From Gracilariopsis chorda (lineage: Eukaryota > Rhodophyta > Florideophyceae > Gracilariales > Gracilariaceae): a DNA stretch of 64,000 bases. The stretch covers positions 1 to 64,000 of the forward strand of contig NBIV01000204.1 in the NCBI GenBank assembly GCA_003194525.1. The letters are read 5' to 3'. Below, in pieces: positions 10,769 through 21,614 of the stretch. Made by a program: the position numbers and the translations under genes. The notes under the pieces are model-generated. The model made no database searches. It had not been told where the DNA came from and saw only the letters and a list, made by a program, of their open reading frames with translations. Position 1 is the first letter of the stretch; the number at the start of each line of letters is the position of its first letter.

Positions 10769-11824
10769 ATGCTACCGGACCAACAGAACATTGATGCTGG
10801 TTCATCATATGCACCAGCTGCGCAAAACCTGCAGTCGCAGCAAACTGCATTCGAAATGAGCGTTAACGCCGAGGATCTTGCCAGCTTTAAAGGAAGAATG
10901 CTGTGCACCACCGCCCTGGCCGTCCGCAAGCCTACAAACGACGAGCTCAGTGGTCAGCCCAGCGATTTCACAGTAATTGGCGCAAGTATGGCCAGGAACT
11001 ACCTCGCCGACTACCTGCCTCTTTCCGACATGCACGTCGAATTTACCATCAAACATGGAATGCCATGGTCTGCTGCCGGAAAGGAGAGGATGATACTCAG
11101 TCGAACATCTTTCTTCTTCAACATGTTCTACGCCAATACGCGAATTGAGAGGAAGGAGTTGGAAGATGGAAACTGGACTATGCCAGCGCATATACGGCGG
11201 CGTTTCGCTCCCTCTCCAGAAAATATTGACTATAATGGAGAGCACATCTGGAACTATGAAATTGTGGGTATCCCGCTGCATGCTTTTGGACATTTCTCCG
11301 CTATGTTCATTGTTGGCCTCCCCGCTTTGCGCGATTTTTTTAGAAGAAGGCACACATATGAACCTGAATCCCGAGAGCGTCGAAAGAAACTGTTGAGCAG
11401 ACGATACGGTGTGTATCGTATGGACAGCCAGGGAATGAGTGACTCAGACCATTGGGTTCGTGGGTACATGGTGTATGTGTACCTTGCAGCTGTGTTTCGG
11501 GAGTATGACTTGCACCCTTTGGAGATAGAGGACGTAATGCCGATAAAGTATCTTGAGAGCCCAAGGCAAAAGGGACCAAGTTGTGGTTGGCACACAGCAT
11601 ACTACTTCAGCCTCTTCACCAGGTCGCCAAGTATTCTCGCAAATAAACTTCCATGGTTCTTGGTTCAGAATCTCACTGAAGAGGCGATACAGAAGCACAG
11701 CTTCGAAAACTACCGAGCGGGGGCGAGAAAGCGCTTCGCTGAGCTTTGTGACAAGTTCAGAACAGAAGTGAGTGAGGCGTCCGAAAAGATTTACGACATC
11801 TGCGATCCTGGAATGGAGGCATAA
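10769..11824 (+). CDS. Ulp1-like cysteine peptidase (family C48)
   Basis: A 351-residue protein from the ATG at 10,769; the frame stays open upstream to about 10,680, so an extension or upstream exon is possible. The C-terminal half has the C48 (SUMO/NEDD8 protease-like) layout: GHFSAMFIVG with catalytic His175, YRMDSQG with Asp219, and RQKGPSCGWHTAYY with Gln267 and nucleophile Cys272, in the order and spacing H-D-Q-C expected. The usual Trp after His is Phe. The N-terminal 60 residues are Gln/Ala-rich and probably disordered. Such domains process ubiquitin-like proteins in host genes but are also carried by DNA transposons (MULE and related), so a transposon origin is possible in this setting. 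The frame is intact and a polyadenylation signal follows, so it looks functional. Confidence 0.75.
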   Translation: MLPDQQNIDAGSSYAPAAQNLQSQQTAFEMSVNAEDLASFKGRMLCTTALAVRKPTNDELSGQPSDFTVIGASMARNYLADYLPLSDMHVEFTIKHGMPWSAAGKERMILSRTSFFFNMFYANTRIERKELEDGNWTMPAHIRRRFAPSPENIDYNGEHIWNYEIVGIPLHAFGHFSAMFIVGLPALRDFFRRRHTYEPESRERRKKLLSRRYGVYRMDSQGMSDSDHWVRGYMVYVYLAAVFREYDLHPLEIEDVMPIKYLESPRQKGPSCGWHTAYYFSLFTRSPSILANKLPWFLVQNLTEEAIQKHSFENYRAGARKRFAELCDKFRTEVSEASEKIYDICDPGMEA

Positions 11825-11943
11825 ACTAACTGGAAGGCAGCCGTACGAATAAGCTCCAACCGTTTCTGGCTCAGCACAATTCCAAGTAGGCATGAGCATG
11901 AGCTCTTCACTCTAAAGAAATAGATACGGATGCAACAAAAGAA

Positions 11944-11949
11944 AATAAA
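11944..11949 (+). promoter_or_regulatory. Polyadenylation signal AATAAA after the C48 gene
   Basis: AATAAA lies 120 bases after the TAA stop of the peptidase gene, in an A-rich context, at a normal distance for a 3' end signal. Confidence 0.55.
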
Positions 11950-12056
11950 CGATTTCTCGGTCTTGAACTTGATTTTCTACTGCGCAGATTAGAATTCTTG
12001 CACGCAAGTTGTAGTTGGTACACTGACTTAATTTGACTTCATGGAAAATAAGAACG

Positions 12057-12300
12057 TCAGACAAGGATCGGGTCCAGATAAGTAGTGCGTGGGTTCTGAT
12101 ACAGACCGTGAAGTAATTTTGCTCGCACGGATAACAAAAACTGGCCTACCTGCGTCCATCTTTTCCAGAGGGCTCGTATAGTCAACACCGATACCCCATA
12201 CTGATTCCCAAGGCCCTCTAGGCCAAAATCTATTCTATAGAACATCCATCTCAAGATCCGCTTGTTTTCCAGAAGCACCTCTCTTCTCGTGGGCTGGAGA
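12057..12300 (-). pseudogene. Helix-turn-helix fragment, possibly Tc1/mariner-type
   Basis: A minus-strand frame reads ENKRILRWMFYRIDFG, then LGNQYGVSVLTIRALWKRW. The latter resembles the recognition helix pair of Tc1/mariner-like transposases (x-FGVSxxTVxRIWKR). The remainder (LLSVRAKLLHGLYQNPRTT) fits the linker of such N-terminal domains. No catalytic DDE/DDD domain follows. It is a short isolated remnant lying just behind the 3' end of the C48 gene on the opposite strand. Confidence 0.4.
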
Positions 12301-12700
12301 GATTCAAGATGATGGTCCGACAGCGTATTTCATCACGATTGTTATGTCCTGGGGTCGCCATTCACAATATTACGGAGGAACCCTAGCTAGAGTGGGAAGC
12401 TCACACGTGATACAGCGAGCACATAGGCACATCCTGACAAATACTGCATGAGTTGAACGCTGACTTTGCTTATCCATTGTCCACTAGCAGCGGCCAGAGT
12501 GGTACCGAAGGTAGATACTTGATAAGGCTACGGGGGTAGCGAACCACCAAACACATAACAGATGACATATCTAAGGTTGGACATTAAGGTTAGATACCGT
12601 TATCTCCAGCATGAAAAGCATTTGCTACGCCCATACGTGTACCCGTATGTCACCGCGCCACCTCCTAGACATAGTGGCGTACAGTACAAAAAAGAGTGAC
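12301..12700. other. Intergenic, nothing recognised
   Basis: No motif-bearing frame or notable repeat seen before the A-run at 12,702. Confidence 0.45.
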
Positions 12701-12701
12701 C

Positions 12702-12764
12702 AAAAAAAAGGCCGGGGCGACCGAGGCGATGCCTTGCGGCACCGCCTCGATCGCCCCGGCCTTT
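12702..12764 (-). terminator. GC-rich 27-bp hairpin with T-run, terminator-like
   Basis: The arms 12,707-12,733 and 12,738-12,764 pair over 27 bases around the loop TTGC, with two transition mismatches that become G-U wobbles in a minus-strand RNA. Read on the minus strand, the stem (core AAAGGCCGGGGCG) runs straight into eight T residues at 12,709-12,702. It starts 55 bases after the stop codon of the minus-strand gene at 12,819. This is the exact shape of a bacterial intrinsic terminator, which eukaryotic Pol II does not use; Pol III or an RNA-stability role is conceivable. The structure is certain; the function is inference. Confidence 0.5.
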
Positions 12765-12818
12765 CTTTCGACGCTACCCTCCTCCTTCGTCTGTCGGAGA
12801 GCGCATGACCCGGTGGAC

Positions 12819-13421
12819 CTAATGGATTCGACGGCGCTTCCCCGGCTGTTCCACGCGTCGTACATTGGTCCACCTTACTATCTCACCGCGATCGGTCGGA
12901 CCCACTGCACCCAGCTTTGGTGTACGCTGATGTAGTGTGCCCTCCATACCGCGGCAAACCTTCGAGCTCCTGAAGCGCTTCACCGGTCGATTGCTCAAAT
13001 CGGTGAGAGCACGACGTTTCACTGTTGAACGGCGGTGGAGATGTGACCGGTCGCCGCCAGACGACGGGTTATCACACCGGCGCCGTTTTGTGGGCGGCTG
13101 GTCCAACGACTGGATTGAGCCTCTCCTCTTGGTTGCGCGAGAGAGGCTCCCCGGCTTTGCCCAGCACAGATCCTCAACGCTGGAGCTCGAATCCTCCAGC
13201 ATGAACCACTCCTCCACACCATCGACCAGGGAGGCACAGCCGCTCCCATCTTCCTCCGATTCAAGAACCTTCATCATTTCGAAAAGCTCTTGAACCTCCT
13301 GAGCATCGACTTCCCATCCGATTGAGAGCAGGTCGTCTGGGTCGTATTCCCGCTCATCCGTGATAGTTGGTGACCGGTTGAATGCACCGCATCTCGAGTA
13401 ATACGAGTATTCGTAGGACAT
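12819..13421 (-). CDS. Unknown protein, acidic N-half, basic NLS-rich C-half
   Basis: From the ATG at 13,421 this is a 200-residue protein; the frame is open upstream to 13,562 with no nearer ATG. Residues about 20-95 are strongly acidic (DEREYDPDDLL, EVQELFEMM, LESEEDGSG, SSSSVEDL). The rest is basic with several nuclear-localisation-like clusters (ATKRRG, PPTKRRRC, TVKRRA, RPVKRFRSSK and the C-terminal KRRRIH). That layout suggests a nuclear protein, but I recognise no domain. The DNA is visibly more GC-rich than its neighbours, and a terminator-like hairpin follows the stop codon. The antisense strand also has a long frame here (12,937-13,293), but without protein-like features. It could be a recently acquired or lineage-specific gene, or a chance frame in GC-rich DNA. 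Confidence 0.45.
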   Translation of the reverse strand: MSYEYSYYSRCGAFNRSPTITDEREYDPDDLLSIGWEVDAQEVQELFEMMKVLESEEDGSGCASLVDGVEEWFMLEDSSSSVEDLCWAKPGSLSRATKRRGSIQSLDQPPTKRRRCDNPSSGGDRSHLHRRSTVKRRALTDLSNRPVKRFRSSKVCRGMEGTLHQRTPKLGAVGPTDRGEIVRWTNVRRVEQPGKRRRIH

Positions 13422-13562
13422 TGGTTGCGTGGTTTGGTTGACTTTTTGGGGCGTTCTGAAAACTGACTTTTGATCACTTTGATTAGAGCAGTAGACTTGT
13501 TGGGACGGATGAGTCTCGAGAAGCCGTGTGAAGGAGAGGAAGGTGCTTAAGTAAAGATCCAC

Positions 13563-16167
13563 ACCCGATCTTGCGTTTTAATTGAAAGAAGGACAGACTG
13601 GCTTGACAAGAAAGAGGTGACGCTTCTGTGATACAGTTTAATTCGAACGTTCTAAACGTGAAACATGCTTGGCAGGTGTTCCACGATATGCTATGTCTTA
13701 GTTTGGTCTAAATTATCTCTATTAGTAAGTTCATTTCAACATCAAAGCAACCTTCTTCGAGACAATCTGCATGCTAGGTGGAGCAGGTGCTGAATTTCCC
13801 GCTTTAATGCATGCCTTCCTTGTCCAGAATAACAGCGGTCTGACGTACTTACAGCAGCTCAGCCATGCGGCAATGCCATAGGTGCGCTGCAACTAATGAT
13901 TTTTGCTGTTCTTGAACTGCTTATTCCAAGTGTCGAAAATTCTTAATCTCGGTAATGCCTTGCGTTACAAGCGACTTTTTCTGTCACCTGAGAGCACCTG
14001 AGAGACAGATGGGGCTTCTACATGCGTTCCCCACCAGATACACCTGCTTGGCGCACGAGCGGATTTCTCTTCAAAATCTTTGCTTGAGTCTCACTCCAAC
14101 AAGTTCTTGTGCCAACGGAAGCTCGTAAGTTTGGCCCGCCTCAATACACGAAAACTGTTTTCCAAACGTTCAGACCAGATGTAACACAAGAAGTGCGCTG
14201 TCATTTTTGGGCGTCCAATCATCATAATCTCTCTCTTCAAACGCTCCCAAGCTACCATTGCTGGCTACAGATAGGTGTGGCTGAAAATTTTGGTCAGATA
14301 TCTGCAACCTCAGTCTTTTTCTTGGAACGCTGCATAGTGAACAACAACTTGGGTGAGCTTACCACAAATCCCTTGATTTCGAGCCTTATCTCCAGATTCC
14401 AGAACATCCCATCGATATCAGCTCACTGACGGTGTCCTTGCGTATCGTGCTATGACAGATTCTTCACACAAGAAGTGGCATCTATCACTTGCAACTGAAG
14501 GACAGACGTTGAACGCAACCAGATCCCCAATCTTAGACTCGATGCAGTATGGAAGCTGGAATTACCAATCCAATCCCCGAGGCCACGCTGAGCGCTCACG
14601 TCTTATCGCTGATCTCGCCTTTGGTGCACTAAAATCCTCAGAAGACACCGGAACACCCTCACTTGACTCTCCGAACAATTAATTTTCCTTTTCTAAGTCC
14701 TTTCATTTGCTCCTCTGGGAAATTGCGAGCTCTAATTGCCAGACTGACCTTGCTTCCAAGAGAGAAATGCACGCAGTACGCTGTATTCCCGGATATGTGA
14801 TTGCTGCCCGCGATCGCAAGAAGGTCATCGTTTTGAAGCTCCACGTAAATCCCGCCGATTGCTGGGGATTCGTGCCACAAAGATCTAAACGTGGGGCTCA
14901 GGAGATCAATAATCGTCCGCACTATTCATCTGAGCGTATTTAAGAATGTCCTCAAATTGTAGAAGCGTCTTGTATGTAAGATTTGCCGTTAACGGCGAGA
15001 GTCATACTTTCCTGCAAGAAATCTGCGTCTTTGGCATGCTTAACTTCTCTACAAAGGGCGAAGCGAAAAGCGTAAGAAGCCAAGAGAAGGGCTGACAAGA
15101 AACAAAGGGATGAAAGTGCCATGTAGAAAGTTAACTATTTGGAGAACGTCGGAGAACACGATCATACCAAAAAAGAAGACCAACGACAGTCAAGTCGACA
15201 ACGTAAAAAACGATCTAGAGGGGAAATGTAAGATAGCGAATACTTGGATCGACTTTAGATGCTGCAATATGTAAGATAGTGAAGGCTGGAGTAGACTGGT
15301 ACTGAACATCTTTATCAGAACCAGGTCCGACACACTGTCAATGACTGGAACGGACGAGAGCTTCACTCTAACAGTGAGCTCTCTACTTGTACTAACTGAG
15401 TGGTCGTCTACTTGAGTCATCAAGTGGACGTAGCACTGAACAAGTGTTACTCTATTCCAGGAAAGGGATCACGATAATGTCATTGTTCAAGTCCCTCATC
15501 AGTTAGTATCAGTACAACAAGTACAAAACAGCCGCTCTCCAGTCCGAAAGAAAGCCCATCACTACGAACAAAGAAGTAAGACTAGATCACCAGAATAGAA
15601 GAATATAGCGGGCTGTTGCATCTCACGCGTCGTCGCCTGTACTCACTGGGACAACAATGATGGGCACAATGAAAGGATGTGTTGTACACAAATTGCATTG
15701 TGTGTTACATTGAATTGGAATTGATAAAGCCCTGGTTGACAGATGGCTCAGTTTGATGTTTTCTTAGCAATCTTACCATCGGGTTGCAAGCTCACAACCC
15801 ATCAGCTGTACCGTTACCAACAAATCCAACCAGTGCATATCATATTTTGATACAGCGCAGAAATTGTTCCAACGTCTTTACTATTTGCTCCAAAACATAG
15901 AACGTTTACAAAAGCTGCCCTTCGTTTCTACACGCTCATAAAGTCAACAACCTTAAGATCTGTAAATTACATATACAACAAAGGAGCTATTGAGTCTTGT
16001 ACGGAATACTCGCCATATATATGACCAACATATAAAAAAAACTCACCGGTATCTTCTTTTGCACAGGTCCTGGGATGTAGATTTGGTTCTGGAAGCAACC
16101 GGAGTCTGGCAGCTTTAGAACGCGATGTTATGGACGAAATTTCAGACACGACTGTGATGAGGTCGTG
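13563..16167. other. 2.6 kb without a recognised gene
   Basis: Short frames on both strands (for example + 14,109-14,682 and - 14,922-14,659) show no domain I can name. A 12-base palindrome GCCGTTAACGGC lies at 14,985-14,996. Around 15,220-15,290 the motif ATGTAAGATAG occurs twice 45-50 bases apart. Otherwise nothing stands out until the retrotransposon LTR at 16,168. Confidence 0.5.
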
Positions 16168-16401
16168 TGCAACTGGGATATTCCTTTATAAAACTGTTCT
16201 TCTGAGCGGTCGATGCCTCCCCTTTTCTCGGCGCATAGAAGAGAATGCTTCTCGTCAAGTAGACCTTCCGTTCTCACTATTGCGACCCTTCAGCTACTCT
16301 ACGCCCCCTTGCAACCTTCCCGCTCTAAGTGTCAACCACTCTGCGCCCCCTTGCGACCGTTGCACTTCAGGTTTCAGCGACAGACATTGTCATCCGTTGC
16401 A
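16168..16401 (-). repeat. 3' LTR of retrotransposon 1
   Basis: 234 bases bounded by the inverted termini TGCAAC and GTTGCA. On the minus strand a purine-rich tract (GAAGAGAGATGATAATGG) precedes its start, as expected for the plus-strand primer. It contains a minus-strand TATAAA. It is the partner of 21,403-21,614. Confidence 0.8.
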
Positions 16402-17459
16402 CCATTATCATCTCTCTTCGCATTGACGGCCACGTCAATGCATTTAATGTAAATGCGTAAGCAAGTTTTTCTGAACAATATAGGTGTGAAAAGCTTTCGA
16501 TAGCATGCCATTGTCATCAATGAAGGCCCTGGTAGGCTGCCACTGCTCCTCGTGAGTGCTTGAATCTGCCATGAGTGTTAACCACTGATAATCTCGACCC
16601 TGTCGTCGGTGAACAAGAATCCGGTCTACTGCGAAAAGCGGTACGGGAGCAGTAGAATCGACAGACACTGGCGTCGTTCGGACCTTCTGAGCAAGGTCAG
16701 GGGGTTGCCTTCGATGCGGCTTTGTATGAGACACGTGCACCACTGGGTGGATACGAATATGCCTAGGAAGATCAAGGCGAACTGCATTCCTTCCTACCAA
16801 ATCGATAATTTTGAATGGACCATACCTTCTTGCGGATAAGTTTGACAAACTCTGAGCGTTGCTGTAGGAATCTTTGAACAACTTGTAGGAGATCCAGACA
16901 TAATCACCGACCGTGTTTGACGGTTTTCGACAATGAATGCTAGCTTTGGCAATTTGCTTGGCTTTTGCAAGGCGATGAGCATATTGTGCATCATGCATCT
17001 CAGATTGTAGACGATCACGAAAATCAGACAAAGTTTCCAACGATTTCAAGGCCCCAAGCAGCATATCAAGCAGACCCTTCGGTTTCCATCCCAAATTGAC
17101 CTCAAATTGACAAAGACCAATATCTTCTGACACCGCGGAATTATACGCGAACTCCGCACAGGGAAGAAACAGATCCCAATCGTATTATTCATAGTTACAG
17201 AAACATCGAATGTAGTTTTCCACCATTCGGATCATCACCGCGGACGCACCGTCGGTCTGCAGATGTTTAGCAGATGACATACGAAGAGTCACCCCACAGA
17301 GCTTCATGAGCTCCTCCCAAAACCGGGATGTAAACATAGGATCATGATCAGATATTAGGTCATCGGGAAACCCATGATAGGGGGAAATTTGTGTAAAAAG
17401 GAAGATGCTGTCGTATAGTGAGTTTCTGTACCAAAGTGGTGTGCAAAATACCAGTTCGG

Positions 17460-17995
17460 TGTGCCACGCGGGTGATTGGACCAGAGCGGTATGTCCTAAT
17501 ATTTAACTTTGACTTTTAGAAATAGTTCTAACTGTTAATTACAGTACTGAGGTGCACCACAAGGGTGGAGCTCAGACGTGGCACACGTAGCGTGCCATGT
17601 CCACGCGGAGTCGAGCTCGCCCACCCTTAAGGTAAGCGTCAGCCTCCTCCCCCTTCAAGGTAAACGGTACGCACCTCTTGGATAATTGTGATACCAACTG
17701 GTTTCTACAGTCAATTTTTTTGGTTATCCAAGATCTTACCAGGTATTACTAGTCCGCCAGTGACAATACCTAGCGACTACCACGCTGGTACGTAGAACGA
17801 GCCGACTATCTTGCACCTTTAGTGGTTGGTGCGGCCACAAACTCTACCCGTAGCGCTCTTTTCCCTTTCTAGGTCGAGTCCACTCGGGGCTTCCTACAGC
17901 TGAGGTCCACACGAACTACACATTTCGTCATTGACCATGTTCAGTTATACCACAGATGCCACATTACAAGCCTGGTCAGTATCCTTACAGGCTAT
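17460..17995. mobile_element. Unidentified ~0.5 kb insertion within retrotransposon 1
   Basis: The integrase-like coding similarity stops near 18,000 and resumes near 17,455 at the next expected residue, so the half kilobase between is foreign to the element. The insert has no protein-like frame. It is relatively GC-rich with small inverted motifs (for example GTGGCACACG and CGTGCCA near 17,580-17,605). It may be a solo LTR or a small non-autonomous element; ends and target-site duplication could not be fixed by eye, so boundaries are approximate. Confidence 0.55.
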
Positions 17996-20900
17996 AAGTC
18001 GAACTCCTCAAGACAACCGGTCCTCCAAGGTTGAAGTGGCATCAAACCCTCTCAAAGTTTTTGGCAGCTTCGCAATAGAATTAGTTGGCAAAAATCCCCA
18101 GCGGCGGGTAGGGATAGGAACTGCGGCAGTGTCATTCAACAGTTGTCCATGGAAATGTTTCTGTTGCTGAAACGCCATGCAGCCATAACTATACTGACGA
18201 AAATGTTTCGTCTTATGTTTCCGGTGAAATTCACTAAGCCGAGCCAACCTGTTAGAAAAGGCGAAGTGTCCAGCTAGCCTAGAATCGTGAGCAAACGCAA
18301 GAACGGATTTTCGGGCATGGAAGGGCACGCAGAGCTTTCTTTTGTAAAACATTTTGGAGTCCCGAGTAGAGAAAGAGGGTAGTAACTCCTCAATTCGTCG
18401 CTTCTGCTTCTTGTCGGCGCGCTACTCTCCCAGCAATGCATCAATAATGAGTCCAAACTTTTGGTCGCGATCATAACGGCAAGCAATCCCGCCAAGATCT
18501 AGCAACGACGAAAGGCTGCATTGTACCTGTTGGAGCAAAAAATGGTCAGGAATGCGTGACAAAGAATCCCCAAGAACATGAATTTTCTCACGCACAAGGT
18601 TAATCTTGCGAATGTTGAACGAAGCGAGCATATCCAGCCACCGTGCTTCACGTCGATTGAGAGATTTCATAGTCAAAAAATGCTTCACAACCTGATTGTC
18701 AGTCAGCATATCAAACGAAGACCTCTCAAGATAACATCGGAAACGTTGGAGCGTACAAATGAGTTCGAATAGTTCCCTCTCATTAGCAGTGTAGTTCTGC
18801 TCTGTTGCAGTAAATTTCTTCAAAGTAAATTCAACGGCTCGATCATGTCCTTCAGCGTCCATTTGTGTTAATGTCGCCCCTATCGCTAACTAGGAAGCAT
18901 CAATATGAACACAGAACGGCTTGGCCCAGTCAGGGGGAACGAGAACAGGACGGTCATCAACGTAGACTTCAAATCGTCAAAGACGGCTTGGGCATGGTTA
19001 TCCCAATGGCTTACACCGGCACGTTTCTGCAAGAACACATACAGGGGCGCCCCACGAGCAGATAAATCTCGAATGAATCGATGAAAAAACTGCACCAACC
19101 CAAGGAAACTCCGAAGCTCCGTCAGATTGATAGGGCGAGGGCAGTTCTTGATCACATCGACCTTGTGCGGGTTTACTCAGATGCCGTTGCGCCCAACAAT
19201 GAAGCCCAAGAACTCAGCCTCATCATTCATAAACGAGCATTTCTTAGGGTAGTCATAGAGCTGATGCTCCTTCAGACGGGTCAGAACCATGCAGACGTGA
19301 GCCAAATGTTCCTCTCTTGTGTTACTGTATATGAGAATATCGTCGATATGCACAACGAGGAACCGATCAATACAGTCGTGGAAAATACGATTCATGAGCG
19401 ATTGGACAGTTGAAGGATCATTATACAATCCCATGGGCATCACGAGGTATTCAAACTGTCCATATTTGGAGTTGAAAGCCGTCTTTTCAATATCCGAGGG
19501 ATTTAAGCGAATCTGGTGAAAGTGTTTTGAGGTCTAACTTCGAAAAGAAACGAGCCTTCCCCAAACAATCGAACATCCCATCACAACGCGACAAAGAGGC
19601 GTTGTTACCTTTGGTAATGCGGTTTAAACCTCGATAGTCAACAACACCACGTAACGCCCGGCCAGGCTCCTTAACGAAGAACAGGGGAGAAGCATATGGC
19701 GATTTGCTCGGCCGTATCTTCCCCGAGTGCAAAAGTGTATCGACATAGTCACGGGCGGCTACCAATTCCGCAGGTGACAATTGGTACAGGGGACAGTGCG
19801 GGGCCGAACTGTTGGTTAGTGTCTCAATTTCGTAGTCGACGTCAGGCTGGAGAGGCAGTCCGTGCGGCAGCTCCTCTTGGAACACATCCTCGAACTCTGT
19901 AAGCAACGCGCGGAGCTCGGGATCACGCTCGTCCGATAAACTCGCCTTGGCACCCCCAGTAGGAGAGGACGCTGAAAACTGCGAAGATGACACCTGCACG
20001 ACTCGGAAGACTTCTACACCCTGTTTCCCACGGCGTAGTATACGACGAAATTTCTTCACTTCAAGATTAGTGACCTGCAGCACCGACAAACGAGAAACGG
20101 GGCTGACTTCCAAACAATGATTCTGAACCGGTAGCGTACGTGAACCATAGTCAACTCGAGGGTTTTCTGCAGCATGCCACGGCATGCCCAATAGAACTTC
20201 GTAGTGACAGTCCTCAACAATCCAATTACCAGTACAGGTGTAAGGACCAAGGGAAACAGTACTATTCGCAACCATTTAGGTAGCCACTTCATGCGCGCCT
20301 TGCTTTCAATGATTCACATCAACCAAAACAGGCTTGAAGGAAGGGAATGTGCATGCACAGAGGCAAACTCGCGTGATATAAAATTCGAGGTGCATCCCTC
20401 TTCTTTCAAAACAGGAGCCACGAGACCGTTAAACTTCAACTTCATGACCAATAAAGTAACAAATTGAACACCGGCAGAACCCCCAGCACTGTGGTTCTGC
20501 AACGACACGTCTTCTGAAACACGTCCTTCTAACATGCACCTATTACTTCTAGAAGTACCTTTTAGTTTCCAGATCTATCAGGGTCTACACTATCATTGTG
20601 TTCTTCTGAAGCTAAATCCGATTCGATATTAGCAACAGGAACATTACCAGAGCCACTGTTATGCCTATGCTTCCACGGACGACACCCTACTTTGTGACAG
20701 TAAAAACACGCGTTGTTACGAATATCCTCCAAACGTTGTTTCGAACGTGCTGTTATTTGAATCTGCGTGTTGCCAATTTCCATTGGAGTAAGAAGAGTAG
20801 ACTTGTCTTCAGATTGAGACCCATTAGTAGAAGACGCGACAGAAACACTGGAAAAGGCAGCTTCTACTCGCATGGCTATTTACGTGGCTTCTTCAAAGTC

Positions 20901-21388
20901 CTGACAGTTTACTTTGCGAACTTCGAACTGTATTTTAGACTTGAGTCCACTAACAAATTTGTCCCCTTTTTCACTTGAGCGCATGTCTGGAATGGTAAGG
21001 ACAATAATCCGAAAGTTAGACAAATACTGTGCAACTGAACCGGTTTGCTTGCATGATTGGAGACTATCGCAAGCACGTCGCTCATGGTCTTCAGGAACGA
21101 GCTCTGCCCGTATGGCAGTCCTGAACTCATCCCAAGTAGTTGGGCTCGTACCTGCTTTCAGCAACGTGTACCACCAGATTGCAGCAGTATCAACGAGCAA
21201 AGTAGTAGCGTATGAGATGCGACTCTCATCCGACAAATTGACATTTGCATTAGCCAATTCAACCAGATTGAAAAATGCTCAACCTTGTACAACCATGTGT
21301 TTAGACCAGGTAGTCACGTGTTTTGCTGAAGCCCTGCAGCTCATTTGGCTTAAGATTGGTTGAGACGGAAGTGTTCGGATTTTCCATA

Positions 21389-21401
21389 GCGAATGCTACC
21401 A
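21389..21401 (-). other. Primer-binding site of retrotransposon 1
   Basis: On the minus strand TGGTAGCATTCGC begins one base inside the 5' LTR. TGGTAGCA is complementary to the 3' end UGCUACCA found in many eukaryotic initiator-Met tRNAs, the usual primer for this class. Confidence 0.65.
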
Positions 21402-21402
21402 G

Positions 21403-21614
21403 TGCAACTGGGATACTCCTATATAAAAGGGTTATTCTGAAGCGTCGATGCCACCCCTTTTTCTTGACACATAGAAGAAAATGTTTCACGTTAAGTAGAC
21501 CTTCCGTTCTCACCATTGTGACCCTTCAGCTACTCTACGCCCCCTTGGTCCTTCCCGCTCCAAGTTTCCACTACTCTGCGACCCATTGTGCCCGTTCCAC
21601 TTCAGGTGTCAGCG
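21403..21614 (-). repeat. 5' LTR of retrotransposon 1, cut by the array
   Basis: Colinear with 16,168-16,380, including the TATA-like TATATAAAA and the stretch ACCCTTCAGCTACTCTACGC. It lacks about the last 21 bases, because the tandem array's first LTR begins at 21,615. The missing end is not found on the far side of the array. Confidence 0.8.

Larger units (their letters stand above)
16168..21614 (-). mobile_element. Ty3/Gypsy LTR retrotransposon 1, old and broken
   Basis: A minus-strand fossil with LTRs at both ends and Gypsy gene order. Going leftward from the right LTR: gag (about 21.26-20.56 kb), protease region (about 20.5-20.1), reverse transcriptase (about 20.0-18.9, with VVDYRGLN and FLGFI), RNase H (about 18.86-18.4, YTANERELF), then integrase (HHCC region and core 18.35-17.15, ISDHDP) and its C-terminal part (down to 16.44). 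A primer-binding site complementary to initiator-Met tRNA and a purine-rich tract flank the internal region. It carries many breaks (order of ten or more) and a ~0.5 kb insertion. The LTRs differ at roughly 15 percent of positions by eye, so the insertion is old. Its right LTR is cut short by the tandem array that follows. Confidence 0.85.

Noticed and set aside
11825-12451. Extension of the C48 frame beyond its TAA through several UAA/UAG codons
   Set aside because: The downstream translation has no protein-like pattern, a polyadenylation signal intervenes, and a minus-strand helix-turn-helix fragment explains part of it.
12937-13293. Plus-strand 118-codon frame in the GC-rich island
   Set aside because: It is antisense to the minus-strand frame, which has a clearer acidic/basic organisation and a hairpin after its stop codon.
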